Shown here in pieces: positions 57,440 to 64,000 of a stretch of 64,000 bases of DNA. The notes beneath the pieces are model-generated. The model saw nothing but the letters and a program-made list of their open reading frames with translations. It was not told the origin of the DNA and did not search any database. Source of the stretch: Ochotona curzoniae (lineage: Eukaryota; Chordata; Mammalia; Lagomorpha; Ochotonidae); the NCBI RefSeq assembly GCF_017591425.1, contig NW_024466459.1, positions 6,014,001 through 6,078,000 of the forward strand, read 5' to 3'. Positions within the stretch are counted from its first letter, which is position 1. The number at the start of each line of letters is the position of its first letter. The position numbers were made by a program, and so were the translations under genes.

Positions 57440-57680
57440 AGTAAATTTTCCTATTTTTCCTTTTTTTATTGCATTTCATTTTATAACAACGTTTTATAGG
57501 CTCTGATGTTCCCCTTCCCCTTTCCTTCCCCTCCCCTCATGGTGGATTTCTCCACCTTATTGCAGTATTACAGTTCAAATCTAGTCTTGTTTCTTTCAAT
57601 GCAAGCATGTGCCTTGCATAGTGTCCAATATTGCCCAGCTGAATTCAACAATTTCTTGGGGAGACCAACTCTGGTCTGGA
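57440..57680 (-). mobile_element. Antisense L1-like C/T-rich segment
   Basis: TTATAACAACGTTTTATAGG, a C/T core (CCCCTTCCCCTTTCC) and TTGCAGTATTACAGTTCAAA match the order of 10250-10400. The same-family relation is seen in the sequence. Calling it L1 is inference from the L1 3' UTR that follows the 10-kb copy. Confidence 0.42.
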
Positions 57681-58197
57681 GTCATAGCTGGCAGATTATC
57701 GTTTCGACCAATTAGATGCCATAGCATAACATCAACAACAGTTTCCAACATTCTTAATGTGATAATAATTTTTAAAATATATCAGGACTTTAACATCTTT
57801 ACGTAAACTTTATTTTGGATTAGCTAAGTTATGTGTTTGTACACATGGCATGTGTATAAATTCCACAGTTAATTTACATTTCTATATACAAATGCAAACA
57901 ACCTATATCGTGAAAAATCTGATTTATTTTTTAGTAAGCAAATAAGCAAGCAAATAATAGGTTCATGGAAAGAGAATCCAGTGGTAAGTAATAAATACTC
58001 CCGGTGAGCAGTCTGTAGGACCTGTGTGGCTCATTGAGTACTAATTATTGTTTTCTCTTTCAACACGCTGCGGCATTTGGGTGGACTATTTTGACATCAG
58101 AGCATTCCTTCGTCAATAGACTCCTATTAATATAGCAGGCTATTTTTAGCTTAGGCTTTAGCTTTTAAAAACCACATTGCTTAAAATGTCTCCTTAC
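57681..58197. other. Unique AT-rich sequence
   Basis: AT-rich with AAGCAAATAAGCAAGCAAATAA near 57937. No gene recognised. It may include more of the L1-like element at its left end. Confidence 0.45.
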
Positions 58198-58212
58198 GGG
58201 GGGGGGGGGGGG
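58198..58212. repeat. Homopolymer G15
   Basis: Fifteen consecutive G bases after TCCTTAC. Long G runs are rare in AT-rich mammalian DNA, and the length may be uncertain in the assembly. Confidence 0.95.
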
Positions 58213-58399
58213 AAGCTGCATTTAAGGATAACCTCCTTTCTAGATATTTACTCAAGCCATTTGGCCCATGATGAAATGAGTACTTGACACATTTAAAGTT
58301 AGATAGATATTTAACATTATAGCATAATGAGTGGATAGTATTTCCTTGCCCCTTCTGGAGAATCAGAGAAAAACTGGAAAGAGCAAAACATGTGACAGA

Positions 58400-58696
58400 G
58401 GCGTCTTACGCAATGGTGAATTAACAAAGATTGTGAATGCACGACGGACGTCAAGCTCCAAAGAAGCAAGCAAGAGAGAAGAGTGTGGCCACAGGTTGTT
58501 GACAGGCCGTCAGCTGCATCTCCGTGTGATTCTTGAAGCGTCGGTGAATTGGTACTACATGTGTTTTTTTTTTTCTCTGCAAAATAGTCTACCCCACACT
58601 CACTGTAACAAGTCACATCATTGTCCCACAAACTCCGCAGGCGTAACGAACCGCCCTTTGTACTCGGTCCTTTATTTCCTCCTGAAGACCACGACG
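58400..58696. promoter_or_regulatory. CpG-retaining segment, function unknown
   Basis: I count 16 CpGs in about 300 bp at roughly 46% G+C, near the number expected without methylation-driven loss (for example GACGGACGTC, GAAGCGTCGG, GGCGTAACGAACCG). It is not part of a recognised transposon. A 123-codon plus frame and a 104-codon minus frame overlap here, with no domain in either. It could be a hypomethylated regulatory element or a recently arrived sequence. Confidence 0.3.
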
Positions 58697-60214
58697 AAGT
58701 GAATCACTTTCCCTCCTCTCCAGACTAGAATAGTGAAGCAGGACATCAACAGGCTCATTGGAACATATTAGTATTTTGAGACAGATGATAGGAAAAATAC
58801 CAATAGTTGCCAGTGGAGGAGGGTCGGTATTCAGTTCTGGCAAGATGTACAATTAATATGAAGGCCATTAGTCACCAATTGTTACTATGTGGCTTCCGCT
58901 CTCTCTGTTTTTAAAGTTACAGTTACCTCCTGGGTACTTCACAAAACTGCAGGATGATACCCAGCTCATTTCAAGGATGCTAAGCAGTTCTGAGGAGCAT
59001 ACAGCAGAGGCAGGGGTTTGCCTAGTGTTTCAGACACTAGTTGATGTGCCTGCATCTCTTTTCCAAATGCCAAAGTTCGGTACCCAACTCTCAGCCTAAA
59101 CCCCAGCTCGCTGATCGTGAAGTCACTGGGAGGCCGCAATGATAGCTGAAGTAAATGAACTCGGGTCATCAGTGTAATAGATCTGGACTGAGACTTTGTC
59201 TCCACTTTTAGCTTGGGTCAACTTCTACTGCCAGAGATATTCGGTGAGTAATTTAGCGGTCAGATGATCTCTCTGTCTTGCGGCCTCATGAATAATGAAA
59301 TTGTAAAATTTCACACCTGAAAATAAAGAAATATGGGACAAATAGAAATGTTTGCACAATGCGTTTCATACACTTCCCTCAAAGCAGAGGCTTCAAATTC
59401 CTCCACAAACTGTGACTTCTTTTTGCTTCACACCAGATCTTCTCAAAGTGTGATAATAGAGGTTCATTGAGCCAAGACTCCACCTAGGAAAACTGCACAC
59501 GTAAAATGAAAGAATAAACAAAAATGTAGCAGGCCTGCTTACTGCTTACTTTCGCTTCCAGAAACTTTACTACTCTAACCTGTGAATTTCTGCGGGGAGG
59601 GTGGGTCGGTGGATCTAGTAAGCTGTTGTTGAATAACTCATTTAAGCTTTTTTTTTCCTTCTTCCAGAAACTCTCACCCCTGTAATAAACACAGCTTTTG
59701 GTAATTATAATAAAGTGATTATTCAGACTCATGAAGTTTGGAAGAAAATGAAATAGATTGATGGGAAAAAGCATTAAAGTTAGGTATAATTATACCTATT
59801 AATAATAGCTGATATGTTGATGACTATATAATGATAGAACTATAATAACCAGCAACAATCCATGCTTCAATGTCTTTGCAATTTTTGTAGTAAACAATTG
59901 TACAAATTCAGATATGAGGGATTTTCTAGTCTCACAGCACCAAGAAATAATTTTTAGACAATTACCTTTGATCATCTTCAAAATTGTAGTATGATATTTA
60001 AAATTTAAATCGGGTGACACGTCAAAAATTACCTACTCTGGAGGCAATTGAAAATGTTTACAAAAATGAACTAAAAGTTCCAAAATAAACTTAATCTTTT
60101 AGCACAGTTTTTCATGAAGGTTTTAAATATCCTGGTGTGGGCTTGTTTCTTTTATAGGAAAGAGAATGAATATTTTTGAAACTCTAAGTGATTTGCATAC
60201 ATTCAGTTATTTTT
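58697..60214. other. Unique sequence, no gene recognised
   Basis: No transposon recognised with confidence. ATAATTATACCTATTAATAATAG near 59785 and similar AT-rich runs lie in the right part. Frames under 100 codons have no domain. Confidence 0.45.
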
Positions 60215-60432
60215 TACATAAATATTTTTCATTTGAAAATCTGCAATACAAAGAGAATGAGCTTTTTTGCTGGTTCACCCCCCGCATAGCCACGATGGCT
60301 TGGCTAGTCTGCAGCCTGCAACCTGGAGCTTCCCACGGGTTCCTCATATAAATTCAGGGGTCCCAGTGTCTACCTTATCTGTTTTTTCTTCCATCAGGGC
60401 CATAATCCTCTGAGCCACAGTGCCAGCCACTT
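60215..60432 (-). mobile_element. Old CSINE, antisense, shortened
   Basis: GAAAATCTGCAATACAAAGAG, TTGCTGGTTCACCCCCCGCATAG, CTGGAGCTTCCCACGGG and CTGAGCCACAGTGCCAGCC. The middle, including most of the AGCAGG region, is missing. Confidence 0.65.
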
Positions 60433-61483
60433 CCTTCCTTTTGTTTTAGGAGGATTAGAACCCAATTCACTAATTTGTTACCAAAAGCTGATTTCAACCT
60501 GTATCTTCTATATAAAATGTTAGCAAATGGCACTGACACGTCGTAAGTTTGGGCACACTTTTTCAATATCAAAAGGTTAAAATATTCAGATGAATATTAT
60601 CATTTGCTATCATGAGTAAAACTTTGTTGTTGAAAGATAAAGTCCCCGTATCACAGCCATATATAAAGTTATAAAGGACGCTTGATGAGCTTCAAAGAAC
60701 TTTGGCGAAAGAAGAGCTTGTTGCCCCAAAAGTTTGAACATTCTTGGTTTTACCTGGAGCTTTCAGCTTGCTCTTGGAGCCACATTGACCTTAATGGAAA
60801 AGAAAAAATATACATATATATATGCCCCTGTACATATTTACTAGAATATTCCCCCCATCTTCGGAACTAACTGTAAACAACACAAAAGCATATGACTGAC
60901 TACAGTCTTTCAGTTCTCAATCTATGTCGTGCTAGTGTCACCCGCCAGAAGGGAACTAAAAACCTGAAGATGTGTTAGGACCATGGATTGTTTGGAAATG
61001 ATTGTCTTCATTTTGTAGCCAATAATTAAGCCAGTCAATGAACAATACCGTGTCTTCATTTAAAACGTTGACATATTTTCACAATAGATTTTTATACCAT
61101 TTTAAAATGACACTAATTTTAATTTTAAAATGACACGTCCAAATATCAGCAATGTGGATTACCACGATTTTGGCCATTGATTAAATTTTGCTGTTGAGGA
61201 GAGTGTCTTATTGGCCTCTTGGTTCTGACTCTAACCTTACATTCCTTTAGGAATTGTTTCCACCGTGTGTAACTGCCTCCCCAAGCCCATGCTCCTTTCA
61301 GTGACTGATCTATATGGGAAGAGCTGGATCCTGCGAATCCAATTGGATGCAGCATTGCCTGACCATTCACACTTCAGATCTCCTGTGAGTTGAAATGAAG
61401 CTAATTTGGGACCCTCGCCCTCCGTCTACTGCTATTTCCTCTATATTTGAAACACGTCGCTCGCAAGCTATTTCTTATTGTTT
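60433..61483. other. Unique sequence, no gene recognised
   Basis: Includes a short ATACATATATATATG stretch at about 60809-60823. 61140-61400 has balanced composition and no transposon, so it could be conserved. Nothing coding is supported. Confidence 0.45.
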
Positions 61484-61810
61484 TAAGATGTGTTTATTTG
61501 CTTGACCGGCATAGTGGCAGAGAGAGAGGGAGAGACAGAAAAAAGAAGGAAACGGATCTTCCATCTGCTCGTCCACTCCCCAGAGGACCACATCGCTCAT
61601 GGCAGTCCTAACTCAAAGCCAGGACCCAGGATCTTCATTTGTTTTTTCCACGTGGAAGGCAGAGGCTTGGGCCATCTTCCACTGCTTTTCCAGGAGCAAT
61701 AACAGAGAACTGGGAAGTGGAGCAGCCAGAACTCAAAGTGGCACTCCAGCCAGGGAGATGCTGCAACTGCAGGCTATGCCTTAAGCCATTGTGCCACATT
61801 TCTAGCCCAC
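61484..61810 (-). mobile_element. Old CSINE, antisense, flanking a younger one
   Basis: GCAGAGAGAGAGGGAGAGACAG, CATCTGCTCGTCCACTCCCC, CACGTGGAAGGCAGAGGC and the head complement GCCTTAAGCCATTGTGCCAC are present. More diverged than the adjacent copy, whose target-site duplication begins only three bases after it. Confidence 0.8.
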
Positions 61811-61812
61811 CA

Positions 61813-61824
61813 CAGGCACTTCTT
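61813..61824. repeat. Left target-site duplication of the 61825 CSINE
   Basis: CAGGCACTTCTT, identical to 62165-62176. Confidence 0.85.
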
Positions 61825-62164
61825 TTTTCTTTATTTTTTAAAGATCTATTTGTTTTTATTGCAAAATCATATATAGAGAGAGGAGGAGAGACAGAGAGGA
61901 AGATCTTCTACCCGATGACTCACTCCCCAAGTGACTGCTATGGCCGGAGCTGTGCCAATCTGAAGTCAGGAGCCAGTAGCCTACTCCGGGCCTCCTAAGT
62001 GGGCACAGAATCCCAAGGCCTTTTGCCATCCTTGACTGCTTTCTCAAGCCACAAGCAGGGAGCTAGATGGGAAGTGGGGCTGCCAGGATTAGAACCAGCG
62101 TTCATATGAGATCCCACTGTGTTCAAGGCCAGGACTTTAGCCGCTAGGCTACTGTGCTGGGCCC
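61825..62164 (-). mobile_element. CSINE, full length, antisense, with 12-bp target duplication
   Basis: From the T-rich tail complement (TTTTCTTTATTTTTTAAAGATC) to the head complement GCTACTGTGCTGGGCCC. GATGACTCACTCCCCAAGTG and GGATTAGAACCAGCG (B-box complement) are clear. The flanking CAGGCACTTCTT copies define the insertion limits. It landed just beside an older SINE of the same orientation. Confidence 0.95.
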
Positions 62165-62176
62165 CAGGCACTTCTT
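62165..62176. repeat. Right target-site duplication of the 61825 CSINE
   Basis: CAGGCACTTCTT, 12/12 identical to 61813-61824. Confidence 0.85.
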
Positions 62177-62854
62177 AAAAAAAAGAACTTTTTGCACACT
62201 AAATTCTTCTTTGAGGATGCTTCTCAGGAAATTCTAATATATGATTAATATACAACTAAGTTTGCTAGTACTTATTGAGCATATAGCAAGGTCAATGAAC
62301 ATTTATATGTATTTTTAGTTTTACTCCAACTTGAGAAAAGTAGAACAAGCAATAGCAGTTATAAAATAAACTAGACATAATATAATACAATTTTAAAAGG
62401 AAAAGTAATAAGCATTCACACAAAACTTGTATATTGTGTTGTAAGAGAGGCTGAAATTAAGCATTCTTTCCTCATATAGGCTTAAATAGCTTAAAGATAT
62501 TTAACCCCAAGATGAAGCCATGTATTCGTGGCTCAAAACCCCTTGTCTAAGAAGGTTAGGTAGGACTTAGTACATCTGGGGGTTTTAATTCAAAGTATTC
62601 TGAAATTCTCTCTATACATACTCCCTCAGCAAGATAATGTGAAGTTATGAGATTGCTTAAAATAAAATTCAGTAACAGTGCATGGCCCAGACTTGGAAAG
62701 AACTGAAGGTAGCCAGTGATGAGCTCCAATCTATTCAAGGATTAGAAAAACCCAAGCAGAGCTCAATTTTGTGAATTAAGGTAATTAGGAACTTAGCTAC
62801 CACCTGGCTTTCCTGGAGGCGCCAAGTGCAATATCAAAACAAACTAGCTTAAAC
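62177..62854. other. Unique AT-rich sequence, no gene recognised
   Basis: No repeat family or exon recognised. Confidence 0.5.
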
Positions 62855-62945
62855 GATCATTTATTGAGCATTTTTATGTGTCTGGCATGGCACTAAGTGT
62901 AACACACTCAATGGTCATTCATCAGCCCTGCCCTTGAGCATTCAA
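62855..62945 (-). mobile_element. L2 3'-end fragment, antisense
   Basis: ATCATTTATTGAGCATTTTT, ATGTGTCTGGCATGGCAC and CAGCCCTGCCCTTGAGC correspond to the reverse complement of the L2 3' end (CATTTATTGAGCACCTACTATGTGCCAGGCAC type). Short and diverged. Confidence 0.55.
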
Positions 62946-64000
62946 TGTCAATTGAAAGGTTTTCTACAAAATGTGGGCATTAAATTATTATCATGGAAAG
63001 CAATTTTCTTAAGTGGGAGGCTAAATGTTCACTTGTTAAAGATTTGTGGTATGTATATGAATCACATTTCCAATTATGGCCTTTTAGTTCATTTTTGGTG
63101 GTGGCCATGCAGACTGTGTTTAATTCAACTATGTTACGTGGAGTCATGGAAGATGAGAAGGTCACCATGACTCACAAAATTGCAAAGAAGACTTCCACCA
63201 GATCTCTCTAGGCATCCTTGTAAGTCAATTGATGCCAACTGGTACAACTTTCAGCTGCAGAGTAGCAAATGGTGCGAGAGTTTATCAACATAACCTGGAA
63301 GGAAGTCCCGGGTCATTCAGATAGGTCTCTAAGTACACAAGGAAGTGAAAGAGCCATTTGGAAATGAGCCATCATCCGCGTAACAACAAGACCCTAAGAT
63401 ACCTTATTTAGCATTTTATGCAGCTATTGGTTTCTACTTTGCAGATTGTCTTACCGTTGCTCATGTCTTAAACTAACTTTTTTTCGTACTCTTCAGATGT
63501 TTATCAAGCAGCTGCCTTAGAGAAACATCAGGGAGTGTCTCCATGAAGCTAATGGTTCTATGACATAGTCACCACTGAGCTCTCAGATTGTCCATACCAA
63601 ACTACAGTTTATGATGTGTGTCTCTGCACAAACATGCTTTATATGCCAGGGGATGTCGAAATGATGGCCAGCTGGCACAGGCTCTGTTTACCACATCGCC
63701 TTGACTTCATGAGTTGGGGCACATTTCTATTTGGTTTGTGCAAGCCAAGGTCGTTATTGCATAAAGCAGGAGCCCACAAATTGCCATCTCTTAGATGACC
63801 TGATAGTCTCTATTCACAGTAAGGTCTGATTGAGAATTACCCCCGGTTTCCTTGGGACGTGGCAAAGCAAACTTACTCAGAGTTCCTTGGTTGAATCCAG
63901 AAAAGAAGTCGGCTACTAAAATGAGTCACTGTTGAGAAAAAGCCTTGTCGGCAGCTGTCTTTAGAGGCTCTTCTAAAATTACACATTTAGTTTGATATAT
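62946..64000. other. Unique sequence to the window end
   Basis: Transposon-free by eye. Frames of 60-78 codons at 62934-63211 and 63616-63798 have no recognisable domain. The balanced composition from 63480 to 63960 could mark conserved non-coding DNA, but nothing firmer can be said. Confidence 0.4.

Noticed and set aside
1..64000. CRISPR array, operon, phage or plasmid system
   Set aside because: No regularly spaced repeats, no dense coding and no bacterial signals. The SINE, MIR, L1 and L2 content shows mammalian nuclear DNA.

Overview
This window is mammalian nuclear DNA, almost certainly from a lagomorph and probably a pika (Ochotona). It is AT-rich and mostly CpG-poor, with no dense coding and no operon structure. 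It carries about thirty copies of a tRNA-derived SINE whose sequence I recognise as the lagomorph C repeat (CSINE). The youngest copy, at 57083-57418, starts GGGCCCGGCGCGGTGGCGC, which from memory fits pika subfamilies better than rabbit ones. Ancient mammalian repeats are also present: MIR, L2 and old L1 3' ends.

I found no exon, protein-coding gene, processed pseudogene, tRNA, rRNA, snRNA or CRISPR that I can support. The longest open frames (123-133 codons) have no recognisable domain, and several simply read through SINEs or microsatellites. The window therefore reads as intergenic or deep intronic sequence. Layout: 1-10 kb is unique AT-rich DNA with a few old SINEs and a CSINE carrying a (TTTC)n expansion. 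10-13 kb holds an antisense L1 3' end and a strongly AT-rich patch. 13-18 kb has a conserved-looking unique block (about 14.4-15.1 kb), then old SINEs and a sense L1 3' end. 22-25 kb has an ancient repeat, a duplicated MIR, a small tandem/inverted duplication and an L2. 25-31 kb has SINEs, including a head-to-tail pair, and another L1 end. 31.9-33.1 kb has a short CpG-rich patch beside a conserved-looking AT-rich block. 34-48 kb alternates SINEs, two LTR-like GC-richer segments and unique blocks that look like developmental non-coding elements. 48-57 kb is largely unique. 57-62 kb has the youngest SINE, a CpG-retaining segment, a G15 run and a nested SINE pair. The last 1.8 kb is mostly unique.

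The best leads are regulatory or structural rather than a new protein system: the CpG-rich patch with its neighbouring block at 32.0-32.5 kb, the CpG-retaining segment at 58.4-58.7 kb, the roughly 92% identical MIR pair 1 kb apart with a tandem/hairpin duplication between them, and several repeat-free blocks that may be conserved enhancers. Conservation was judged by eye from composition only. No alignment or database search could be run.
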